5,331 nt of DNA from Eubacteriales Family XIII. Incertae Sedis bacterium (GTDB lineage: Bacteria > Bacillota_A > Clostridia > Peptostreptococcales > Anaerovoracaceae): the NCBI GenBank assembly GCA_031280075.1, contig JAITHG010000107.1:1-5331 (forward strand), given 5' to 3'. The stretch's first letter is position 1, and the number at the start of each line of letters is the position of its first letter. Of the stretch, positions 1 to 5,331 are shown piece after piece. A program made the position numbers and the translations under genes. A model generated the notes under the pieces. The model saw only the letters and a program-made list of their open reading frames with translations, did not search any database and had not been told where the DNA came from.

Positions 1-10
1 ATTTTCGCAT
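1..10 (-). CDS. Possible start of the next minus-strand gene (first codons only)
   Basis: ATG CGA AAA at the extreme left edge is preceded by AAAGGG (19-24) with an 8-base spacer, which is near-ideal for a ribosome site. Only three codons are visible, so nothing can be said about the product. A competing start at 87 opens a frame of 29 codons to the edge but has only a distant, weak AAGG upstream. Confidence 0.35.
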
Positions 11-29
11 TCAAAACGCCCTTTGTCAA
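1..29 (-). promoter_or_regulatory. Promoter-like sequence facing left
   Basis: On the minus strand a perfect TTGACA (24-29) is followed after exactly 17 bases by GAAAAT (1-6), which matches four of six positions of the sigma-A -10 consensus. The region is AT-richer than its surroundings. It overlaps the candidate ribosome site and ATG at the edge, so both readings cannot serve the same gene unless that gene starts further left. Evidence is from motif matching only. Confidence 0.3.
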
Positions 30-102
30 GAAGCAAATGTTCAGATTTCGGCAATTTTGGCGATTTGGTCGTTTGTGCCGCCTCCATGTTTGAAGGATTG
101 CC

Positions 103-1737
103 TTACCGCCCCCTGCGCGCGAAACGCCGGTAGAGCCTCGCGAGCTTCTGCCCTTTCGGCAGCAGGGCAAGCTCTTCCTCCGTGACCGATTTCAGGGCGA
201 AGAGGAGGACGAAATAGGCGAGCGCGCCCGCCGAGATGGCTGCGAGGGTCGCGATCCCGTTGCCAGCCAGCGGCAGCAGGAGGCGGTGCAGCCCGAAGGC
301 GAGAAGCCCCATGACGAGCGCTGCGGCGAGCGGCTTCCCGAGCGTCTGCGCCCAGCCGAAGCGCGCCCCGGTGTGGCGGCGCACCGCGAGGAGATTCAGC
401 GTGGTCGCCACGACGTAGGCGCAGACCGTGCCGATGGCGGCACCCTTGATGTTGACGGAGGGGATGCCCGTCAGCACCCAGGTCAGGGCACCTTTGCAGC
501 AGGCACCGATGATGAGGTTGACGACCGGGATGAACTGGCGCTCGATGCCCTGCAGGATGCCGGTCAGCGTCTGGATGGACGCGAGGAAGACGATGCCTAC
601 GGCGAGGATGGTCAAGGAAGGCGCAGCGCTGACGGCATCTTCGAGCTGCCTCGCGTAGAGCAGGCGCATGATCGGCTCCGCCAGCGCGAACAGCCCCACC
701 GTGCAGGGCAGCGCGATGATGAGCGTCGTCCGCATGCTGAGCACGACGTTGTGCTGCAAGAATTCGCGGTCATCCGTCTTGAGCGCCGTCACGACGGTCG
801 GGACCAGGCTGATGGCGATGGCCTGCGTCACCACCTGAGGGAGGTTGATGAGGGGCGCGGCAAAGCCCGTGAGCTGTCCGTACAGGGCGCGCACTGCCTC
901 TTCCGTCATCCCCGTGTCCGCAAGCCTGCGCGTCACGATGAAGAGGTCGATGTTGTTCATGATGGGCATGACGGCAGCCCCGACCATGATGGGCAGGGCG
1001 ATGAGGAAAAACGTCCCGAGGATGCCCGAGGCGGGCTCCTGCCTGCCGTAGGCATCCAGATGCGTGTGCCTGCTCTCGCGCAGGCGCTGTGTGAAGAGCT
1101 TTGATTTCCGCACGGCGCGGTAGATGAGGAAGGCGAAGAGCAGCCCGCCTGCCGCGCCCGCCGTCGCCCCCAAGGTTGCTCCCGCAGCCGCCGAAGGCTT
1201 GCCGAGCGGGAGCAGGAAAATCGCCATGGTCAGCCCCACGCCCACGCGGAAGAGCTGTTCCATCACCTGGATGATTGCGGTCGGACGCATGTTCTGCATC
1301 CCTTGGAAAAAGCCGCGGAACACGGACAGCACCGTGACGAACAGCAGGGCGGGGGCGATGGCGCGCATCGCATAGACCGCCTCATCCAGCCCTGCCGTCA
1401 GCCCGGTGAACAGACCTGCCCCGAAGTACAGGACGGCGGAGAGCGCGACGCCGACGAAAGCCATCATCGTCAGGACGACCTTGAAGATGCGGTGTGCCCC
1501 ATAATAGTCGCCGAAGGCGATCTTCTCGGACACCATGCGCGAGATGGCGACCGGCGTGCCCGCGATGGACACGGTCAGGAGCAGGACGTAAATCGGGTAG
1601 GCGACCTGGTAATACGCCATGCCCTCCGCCCCGATGATGTTGCCAAGAGGTATGCGGAAGACCGCCCCCAAGATCTTGGAGACGATGCCCGAAACCGTCA
1701 GAATGGCTGCGCCATACAGGAATGTCTTTTTCGTCAT
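103..1737 (-). CDS. SpoVB/YtgP(MurJ)/YabM-family lipid-linked oligosaccharide flippase
   Basis: An integral membrane protein of the MOP exporter superfamily (polysaccharide biosynthesis/MurJ-like). Relatives in Gram-positive bacteria flip lipid II or other undecaprenyl-linked sugars across the membrane for wall or spore cortex synthesis. The 544-residue product matches the usual length. About 14 hydrophobic segments can be traced, roughly at 8-30, 43-65, 86-112, 121-143, 158-178, 185-207, 238-258, 284-316 (possibly two), 333-358, 371-395, 401-423, 430-451, 467-487 and 494-516. Family signatures are the first helix ending FRIPLGNIIGAEG (Arg28), YQVAYPIYVLLLTVS in the second, FRGFFQGMQNM after the fourth, and GILQGIERQ near 393-401. 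The C-terminus is basic (RLYRRFARRGR). I chose the ATG at 1737 because MTKKTFLYGAAILTVSG is the typical family N-terminus; an ATG at 1824 would overlap the deaminase and add 29 non-homologous-looking residues. No strong Shine-Dalgarno is seen, only a G-run at 1751-1755. Whether it is the essential MurJ or a SpoVB/YabM paralogue is unresolved. Confidence 0.9.
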   Translation of the reverse strand: MTKKTFLYGAAILTVSGIVSKILGAVFRIPLGNIIGAEGMAYYQVAYPIYVLLLTVSIAGTPVAISRMVSEKIAFGDYYGAHRIFKVVLTMMAFVGVALSAVLYFGAGLFTGLTAGLDEAVYAMRAIAPALLFVTVLSVFRGFFQGMQNMRPTAIIQVMEQLFRVGVGLTMAIFLLPLGKPSAAAGATLGATAGAAGGLLFAFLIYRAVRKSKLFTQRLRESRHTHLDAYGRQEPASGILGTFFLIALPIMVGAAVMPIMNNIDLFIVTRRLADTGMTEEAVRALYGQLTGFAAPLINLPQVVTQAIAISLVPTVVTALKTDDREFLQHNVVLSMRTTLIIALPCTVGLFALAEPIMRLLYARQLEDAVSAAPSLTILAVGIVFLASIQTLTGILQGIERQFIPVVNLIIGACCKGALTWVLTGIPSVNIKGAAIGTVCAYVVATTLNLLAVRRHTGARFGWAQTLGKPLAAALVMGLLAFGLHRLLLPLAGNGIATLAAISAGALAYFVLLFALKSVTEEELALLPKGQKLARLYRRFARRGR

Positions 1738-1756
1738 GTCCGAAGTTCTGCCCCCG

Positions 1757-1774
1757 TCAACCTGCTCAACCTGC
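1757..1774 (-). repeat. 9-bp tandem duplication carrying the deaminase stop codon
   Basis: GCAGGTTGA occurs twice in direct succession (1766-1774 and 1757-1765). The first copy encodes the final Ala-Gly-stop of the deaminase. The second repeats the same codons in frame, giving two in-frame TGA stops nine bases apart. It occupies part of the 28-bp gap before the flippase gene. An 8-bp ctgccccc also occurs on each side, at 1748-1755 and 1771-1778 of the plus strand. Confidence 0.9.
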
Positions 1775-3130
1775 CCCCTCTGGCATCTGCGCCTCCATCG
1801 CGGAAAGGATGCACCGCACGGCATCCCCTGTCTCCGCCCTCACGCGCGCGAGGTCGATGGTCTTCCAGTCTTCCGCCTGCCTTCCGCCGCCCTCGAACAC
1901 GATGCGACCATCCACCATCGTCAGGCAGACATCGCTGCCGCTGCCCGCGTATGCGAAGGCGTTCGCCATCTCGAAGATGGGCGACCAGGAGGGTCCCGTG
2001 GTGTCCAGCAGCACTAGATCGGCGCGGAAGCCCTCGCAGATCCGCCCACAGTCCTCCCGACCCTGGGCGAGCGCCCCCGCGCGCGTGGCGGCGAAAAAAG
2101 CTTCCATGGGCGTGACTGCCGTCGGATCCTGCCGGTGCGCCTTGCCGAGCAGGGCGAGGTATTTCATGTCCTCGTAGAGGTTGAGCCGGTTGTTGCTCGC
2201 CGCGCCGTCCGTGCCGATGCCGACGTGCACGCCTGCCTGCAGGAAGGCGGGGATGTCCGCGATGCCGCTCGCGAGCTTCAGGTTGCTGACCGGGTTTGCG
2301 GCGACGGTCACGCCCTTTTCCGCCATCATCTCGATGTCCCCGGTCTCCACGTGCACGCAGTGCGCCGCCGTCGTGGGCACGTCGAGCAGACCGCACTCCG
2401 CCATCCAGGCGATGGGCGTGCGTCCGCCGTGCCGCGCCTTGCACTCGTCGTGCTCCCGGCGCGTCTCCGAGGCGTGCACCTGCATGCGCAGCCCCTTCTC
2501 TGCAGCATCCTCGGCGAGCGCGCACGCGAGCCGATCCGTCGCCGTGAACTCCGCGTGCAGGCTCGCGTCCACCACGATGCGCCCGTCCCCCGCGCCCTGC
2601 CATTCCTCACGCAGCCGCTCCGCCTCCTGCCAGGAGGGCATCGACTTCATGGGCGGGTCGCCCTCCGCGGCGACGAGGCAGCGCGCGAGGTTTGCCTTTG
2701 CCCCTGCCGCATCGATGGCACGCGCCATATCGTGCGAGTGGAAGTACATCTCGGAGCTCGATACGATGCCGAAGCGGAAGGACTCCGCGAGGGCAAGCTG
2801 CGTCCCCCAGAAGACGGCATCCGCGTCGAGCCTGTCCTCGAAGGGAAAGATGCGGCTGGTGAGCCAATCTTGAAGCACTAGGTTTTCACCGTAGCCGCGC
2901 ATGAACGTCATGGGGCTGTGGGCATGGATGTTGTAAAACCCGGGGATGAGCAACCTGCCCCGCCCGTCTATGACGCGCGTGCTGTCCGCTGCGCCCTGCG
3001 GCGCCGTCCCGTCCTCGCCAACCCAGGCGATGCGCCCGTCCCGGACTGCCACGGACACGTCCCTGCGCCCGCCCTCGACGGGGTCGAGCATGTCGACGCG
3101 CTTGAAGAGAATGTCATAATCTGTCGCCAT
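1766..3130 (-). CDS. mtaD: MtaD/SsnA-type amidohydrolase, probable 5'-methylthioadenosine/S-adenosylhomocysteine deaminase
   Basis: A cytoplasmic metal-dependent hydrolase of the amidohydrolase superfamily (COG0402 type). Characterised relatives deaminate 5'-methylthioadenosine, S-adenosylhomocysteine or 5'-deoxyadenosine to the inosine forms, recycling by-products of SAM chemistry. The 454-residue product is a typical length. The N-terminal beta part (1-60) leads into PGFYNIHAHSPMT (63-75) with metal ligands His69 and His71. These are followed by QVHASET with His219 and Glu222, AAHCVHV with His257, and GTDGAASNN (306-314) with Asp308. The C-terminal beta part contains GFRADLVLLD. All metal ligands are present. 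The GTDGAASNN stretch resembles MtaD most closely, but residues 192-196 read HAEFT where MtaD proteins commonly have HAPYT, so the exact substrate is open. The gene starts 5 bp after hisC with a good ribosome site. Its stop is duplicated by a 9-bp tandem repeat. The fold is certain; the mtaD symbol is by family resemblance. Confidence 0.85.
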   Translation of the reverse strand: MATDYDILFKRVDMLDPVEGGRRDVSVAVRDGRIAWVGEDGTAPQGAADSTRVIDGRGRLLIPGFYNIHAHSPMTFMRGYGENLVLQDWLTSRIFPFEDRLDADAVFWGTQLALAESFRFGIVSSSEMYFHSHDMARAIDAAGAKANLARCLVAAEGDPPMKSMPSWQEAERLREEWQGAGDGRIVVDASLHAEFTATDRLACALAEDAAEKGLRMQVHASETRREHDECKARHGGRTPIAWMAECGLLDVPTTAAHCVHVETGDIEMMAEKGVTVAANPVSNLKLASGIADIPAFLQAGVHVGIGTDGAASNNRLNLYEDMKYLALLGKAHRQDPTAVTPMEAFFAATRAGALAQGREDCGRICEGFRADLVLLDTTGPSWSPIFEMANAFAYAGSGSDVCLTMVDGRIVFEGGGRQAEDWKTIDLARVRAETGDAVRCILSAMEAQMPEGAG

Positions 3131-3135
3131 CGTCC

Positions 3136-4236
3136 TTATTCCTTCCCCGTCTGCTGTCCAAAGTCCACGACTGCCTCGTACAGCCGCTGCATCTGCTCCT
3201 GCGTCCCGACGCTGATGCGCACCCAGTCCCGGATGCGGGGGCGGTCGAAGTGTCGGATGAGGATGTCCCGCCCTTTCAGGTACCGGTAGAGCGCGCCCGC
3301 ATCTATGCCTGGGTGCGACGCGAAGAAAAAGTTCGCGCTGCTGTCCGGCACGGTGAAGCCGAGCGCCCGAAACGCCTCCACGCTCCTGTCCCGGATGCGG
3401 ACGACCTCTGCCGCCCGCGCGCGGAAGTACGCGCCCTCTTTGGCAGCCACCAGACCGAGCCGCTGCGCGATGCTGTCCACCGTGTAGGAATTGAAGGCGT
3501 TCTTCACCGCATTCAGCGCCCGGATGAGGTCGGGGCTGCCGTATCCCATGCCGAGGCGCAGCCCGGCGAGCGAGCAGGCCTTGGACAGGGTCTGCGCTAC
3601 GAAGAGGTTGTCGTAGCGCCGGATGAGCGGGATCGCGCTCTGCCCGCCAAAAGCGGTGTACGCCTCATCGATGACCACGATGCTGTCCTGGTTTCTCTTC
3701 AAGATCTCCTCGAGGAAGTCCGTGCCCACCCCGATGCCTGTCGGCGCGTTGGGGTTGGCGAGAACGATGCCTCCGTTCGGCTGCCGGTAATCCTCCGCCC
3801 GGATGCAAAACTGCCCGTCGAGAGGCACCTGCCTGTAGTCGATGCCGAACAGGCTGCACCAGACCGGATAGAAAGAATACGTGATGTCGGGGAAGAGCAC
3901 CGGGAGCGCCGGATGCCCCGCATCGTTGAAGAAGGCGCGGAAGGCGAACGCAAGCACCTCGTCCGAGCCGTGTCCAATAAAGACGGATTCCTCCGGCAGC
4001 TCGGCTGCCTGTGCGAGGGTGGACAAAAGCTCCCTGCCGTCCGGGTCCGGGTAGCGCGACAATTCCTTCTCGCACATGCCCCGCAACGCCTCTGCAATGC
4101 TGGGCGGCGGCGGGAAGGGGTTTTCGTTCGTATTGAGCTTAATCAAACCGGGGGCGCGGATCTGCTCCCCCGGCACGTACGGTTCGATCTCCAGGAGCTT
4201 GGCGCGCCAGCCGGCGCGCGCGCTGTCCTGCGTCAT
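3136..4236 (-). CDS. hisC: Histidinol-phosphate aminotransferase (HisC), complete
   Basis: A PLP-dependent fold-type I aminotransferase. HisC converts imidazole-acetol phosphate plus glutamate to histidinol phosphate plus 2-oxoglutarate in histidine synthesis, and many HisC proteins also transaminate aromatic amino acids. The 366-residue product has normal family length. Visible landmarks in order are LNTNENPFPPP (34-44), RYPDPDG (61-67), the cofactor-phosphate region GHGSDE (88-93), NPNAPTG (161-167), VVIDEAY (187-193, with the aspartate that pairs with the pyridine nitrogen and the tyrosine), SKACSLAGLRLG with the Schiff-base lysine at 219 and an arginine at 227, and VRISVGT with the substrate-binding arginine at 340. 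All key residues are present. The ATG overlaps the isomerase stop by one base, and TAA lies 5 bp before the next gene. No other his gene is visible, so this may be a stand-alone copy. Specificity between histidinol phosphate and aromatic substrates cannot be read from the sequence. Confidence 0.95.
   Translation of the reverse strand: MTQDSARAGWRAKLLEIEPYVPGEQIRAPGLIKLNTNENPFPPPPSIAEALRGMCEKELSRYPDPDGRELLSTLAQAAELPEESVFIGHGSDEVLAFAFRAFFNDAGHPALPVLFPDITYSFYPVWCSLFGIDYRQVPLDGQFCIRAEDYRQPNGGIVLANPNAPTGIGVGTDFLEEILKRNQDSIVVIDEAYTAFGGQSAIPLIRRYDNLFVAQTLSKACSLAGLRLGMGYGSPDLIRALNAVKNAFNSYTVDSIAQRLGLVAAKEGAYFRARAAEVVRIRDRSVEAFRALGFTVPDSSANFFFASHPGIDAGALYRYLKGRDILIRHFDRPRIRDWVRISVGTQEQMQRLYEAVVDFGQQTGKE
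3140..3146 (-). promoter_or_regulatory. Ribosome binding site for the amidohydrolase
   Basis: GGAAGGA on the minus strand ends 9 bases before the ATG at 3130, within the last codons of hisC. It supports the chosen start. A second AAGGA overlapping the hisC stop is too close to the ATG to be used. Confidence 0.65.
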
Positions 4237-5331
4237 CAGCCGGCATCCCCTTCGGCGGGTTCCCCTTCGGGTGCCCCGCCTTCAGGTGTCCCTTCCTCGG
4301 TGCCTGCTCCGTCGGGAGTGCCTTCCTCGGCAGCTCCTTCGGGTGTCCCTTCTTCGGTGTCCGCACCTTCCGGCAGACCCTCGACGGTGCCCCCTTCGGA
4401 TTCCAGTCCTGCGCCTTCCTCAACCGCTTCAGGTGTCTCTTCCGGAATCGTCGTCGGCGGCTCGCCCGTCTCTGGATCTACTTCAATGTTGTATTTTATA
4501 TCGCTGTCCTCCTTGAGCTGCTCGAGCGCCTTGCTCGTGTGCTCCTCGCCGATCACCTGCTTGATGTAGTCCTGCACGGACTGATCTGTCACCGGGAGCT
4601 GCTCCTCGGGCACGAGGTCGCTGTCCGCCTTGATGATGTGGTAGCCGTGGGAGGACTGGACGACCTCGCTGATGTCGCCCTTCTTCTTCAGGCTCAGCGA
4701 ACCCTCGATGAACTCCGGCACGTAGGAGCTGTTTTGGTCGACGTAGCCGATCTCGCCCCCGCTGTCCTTGCTGCCCGTGTCGACGCTGTACTCGGCGGCG
4801 AGCTTCGCGAAGTCCTCGCCGTCCATCGCCTTCTTGCGGATGTCCTCTGCCTTCGCGCGCCCCTCGTCCGAGATGGCGGCATCGGAGACGAGGATGTGGC
4901 TCACCGTGATGCTCGGCGGGGAGACGAACTGCGCCAAGTTCTCGTCGTAGTAGGTCTGGATCTCCTCCTCGGTGACGGGATCGTCCTCCTCCGTCACCTT
5001 TGTGAAGTATGCCTGATAATAATAGCTCGATTCGAGGTAGTCGCGAATGACAGCCTCGCGGATGTTCGCCTGGTTGAGCTGCGTCGCGGCCTCGCTGCCC
5101 TTGATCTGCTCGATCTGTTGGTCGATCTCGGACTTCGCGGACGACGTGATGACATCCTTGCCCTTGACAGCATTCTTCACGAGGGTCCTCTCGACGCAGA
5201 AGATCGTCACGGAGTTCTTCAGTTCCTGCTTCTGGTTGTCGGGCAGGTCGTCAAACGAGGAGCCGTTGAGGATGGCGACGAGCTGCGCGAGCTGTGACAC
5301 CTCTGTCTCCGTGATCTTTGTGCCGTCCGCT
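4236..5331 (-). CDS. Parvulin-type peptidyl-prolyl cis-trans isomerase, 5'-truncated by window edge
   Basis: Catalyses cis-trans isomerisation of prolyl bonds; relatives (PrsA, SurA) help exported proteins fold outside the membrane. The frame stays open to the right edge, reading ADGTKITETEV before the GTG at 5300, so the true start and any signal or lipoprotein peptide lie off-window and that GTG is probably internal. The visible N-terminal part is a charged, helical SurA_N/PrsA-like region. A PPIC rotamase domain follows at about 4626-4910. It opens with the active-site HILV, continues through FAKLAAEYS, a GGEIGY turn and FIEGSLSL, and closes with the second conserved histidine in HGYHIIK. 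A short helical segment comes next, then a tail of about 80 residues (4239-4478) rich in Glu, Gly, Pro and Thr. The tail has no Lys, Arg or His, which is unusual for the family. The gene ends in TGA, sharing one base with the hisC start. The rotamase assignment is secure; PrsA-like export is inferred. Confidence 0.9.
   Translation of the reverse strand, partial: ADGTKITETEVSQLAQLVAILNGSSFDDLPDNQKQELKNSVTIFCVERTLVKNAVKGKDVITSSAKSEIDQQIEQIKGSEAATQLNQANIREAVIRDYLESSYYYQAYFTKVTEEDDPVTEEEIQTYYDENLAQFVSPPSITVSHILVSDAAISDEGRAKAEDIRKKAMDGEDFAKLAAEYSVDTGSKDSGGEIGYVDQNSSYVPEFIEGSLSLKKKGDISEVVQSSHGYHIIKADSDLVPEEQLPVTDQSVQDYIKQVIGEEHTSKALEQLKEDSDIKYNIEVDPETGEPPTTIPEETPEAVEEGAGLESEGGTVEGLPEGADTEEGTPEGAAEEGTPDGAGTEEGTPEGGAPEGEPAEGDAG
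4247..4252 (-). promoter_or_regulatory. Ribosome binding site for hisC
   Basis: AAGGGG on the minus strand sits 10 bases upstream of the hisC ATG, inside the last codons of the isomerase gene. Together with the TGATG overlap it supports the start at 4236 and translation coupled to the upstream gene. Confidence 0.55.
4275..4358 (-). repeat. In-frame tandem repeat in the isomerase tail (EEGTPEG units)
   Basis: Three near-identical units of 9-10 codons read TEEGTPEGA, AEEGTPDGAG and TEEGTPEGG. More degenerate PEGEPAEG and VEGLPEGAD copies lie on either side. The plus strand shows the same repeat as recurring variants of ggtgtcccttcctcggtgcc. The unit is a multiple of three, so gain or loss of a copy would keep the frame. 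The encoded tail is acidic and probably disordered. Confidence 0.85.

Larger units (their letters stand above)
1..102. other. AT-richer gap downstream of the flippase gene
   Basis: This stretch is visibly poorer in G+C than the genes and contains no hairpin followed by a T-run, so no intrinsic terminator for the operon is seen. AAGGCAATCCTT just after the stop could form only a 4-bp stem. On the minus strand three near-identical 9-mers (AAATCGCCA, AAATTGCCG, AAATCTGAA) lie in tandem at 40-66. Confidence 0.6.

Noticed and set aside
94..105. Small hairpin (AAGG/CCTT) just after the flippase stop as a terminator
   Set aside because: The stem is only 4 bp and no T-run follows on the minus strand.
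286..1104. A 272-codon plus-strand frame opposite the flippase
   Set aside because: The composition is dominated by Arg, Asp, Gly and His, and it is antisense to a convincing 14-segment membrane protein. No motif or ribosome site is evident.
1738..1824. A longer flippase starting at the upstream ATG (1824)
   Set aside because: It would overlap the deaminase by 59 bases and add Arg/Cys/Gly-rich residues before the typical MTKKTFLYG family N-terminus.
1303..2115. A 270-codon plus-strand frame spanning the flippase-deaminase junction
   Set aside because: It is antisense to two genuine genes and its sequence changes character at the junction, becoming Arg/Pro/Ser-rich. This is a product of GC-rich codon structure.
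1734..2603. A 289-codon minus-strand frame inside the deaminase gene
   Set aside because: It is the shifted frame of the deaminase, full of Arg, Gly and Ala, while the deaminase frame carries all metal-ligand motifs.
3250..4569. A 439-codon plus-strand reading frame antisense to hisC and the isomerase
   Set aside because: It mirrors two well-supported minus-strand genes in GC-rich DNA, where antisense stops are rare. The product is rich in Arg, Val, His and Pro/Ser runs with no recognisable domain, and the Ser/Pro-rich end is the complement of the acidic repeat tail.
4539..5297. A 252-codon plus-strand frame rich in Leu, Val and Asp
   Set aside because: It lies opposite the isomerase rotamase domain, has low-complexity Leu/Val/Asp composition typical of a complementary shadow, and shows no family motif.
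5298..5300. GTG as the start of the isomerase
   Set aside because: The frame continues upstream without a stop, and ADGTKITETEV looks like the conserved entry into a SurA/PrsA-type domain, so the GTG is an internal valine codon.

Overview
The window holds four protein-coding genes, all read from the minus strand (right to left) and tightly packed, so it looks like one stretch of a single operon. In transcription order they are: the 3' part of a parvulin-type peptidyl-prolyl isomerase that runs off the right edge (4236-5331); a full-length histidinol-phosphate aminotransferase, hisC (3136-4236); a full-length MtaD/SsnA-type amidohydrolase, probably a 5'-methylthioadenosine/S-adenosylhomocysteine deaminase (1766-3130); and a full-length multi-pass flippase of the SpoVB/YtgP(MurJ)/YabM family (103-1737). 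The last 102 bases are an AT-richer gap, and the next minus-strand gene may begin inside it.

The junctions are short: TGATG between the isomerase and hisC (one shared base), 5 bp between hisC and the deaminase, and 28 bp between the deaminase and the flippase. I see no hairpin-plus-T-run terminator and no convincing promoter between the genes. Co-transcription is therefore likely. The promoter and the isomerase start must lie to the right of the window.

The DNA is clearly GC-rich in the genes. The SpoVB/YabM-type flippase and the isomerase with a SurA/PrsA-like layout point to a Gram-positive-lineage (Firmicutes) bacterium. A high-GC anaerobic group such as the Negativicutes would fit, but that is an inference from family resemblance, not a measurement. 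In Bacillus, a relative of this flippase (yabM) lies in the mfd-spoVT-yabM-mazG region, so mfd may lie to the right and mazG or similar genes to the left.

The genes do not form one pathway. Two act at or outside the membrane (an extracytoplasmic folding catalyst and a lipid-linked cell-wall precursor flippase). Two are cytoplasmic metabolic enzymes (histidine or aromatic amino acid transamination, and purine-nucleoside by-product salvage). I found no mobile element, CRISPR array, tRNA, rRNA or riboswitch, and no evidence for an undescribed system. The more unusual points are the acidic repeat tail of the isomerase, a 9-bp tandem duplication that repeats the stop codon of the deaminase gene, a departure from the usual motif in the deaminase, and the unresolved left edge.
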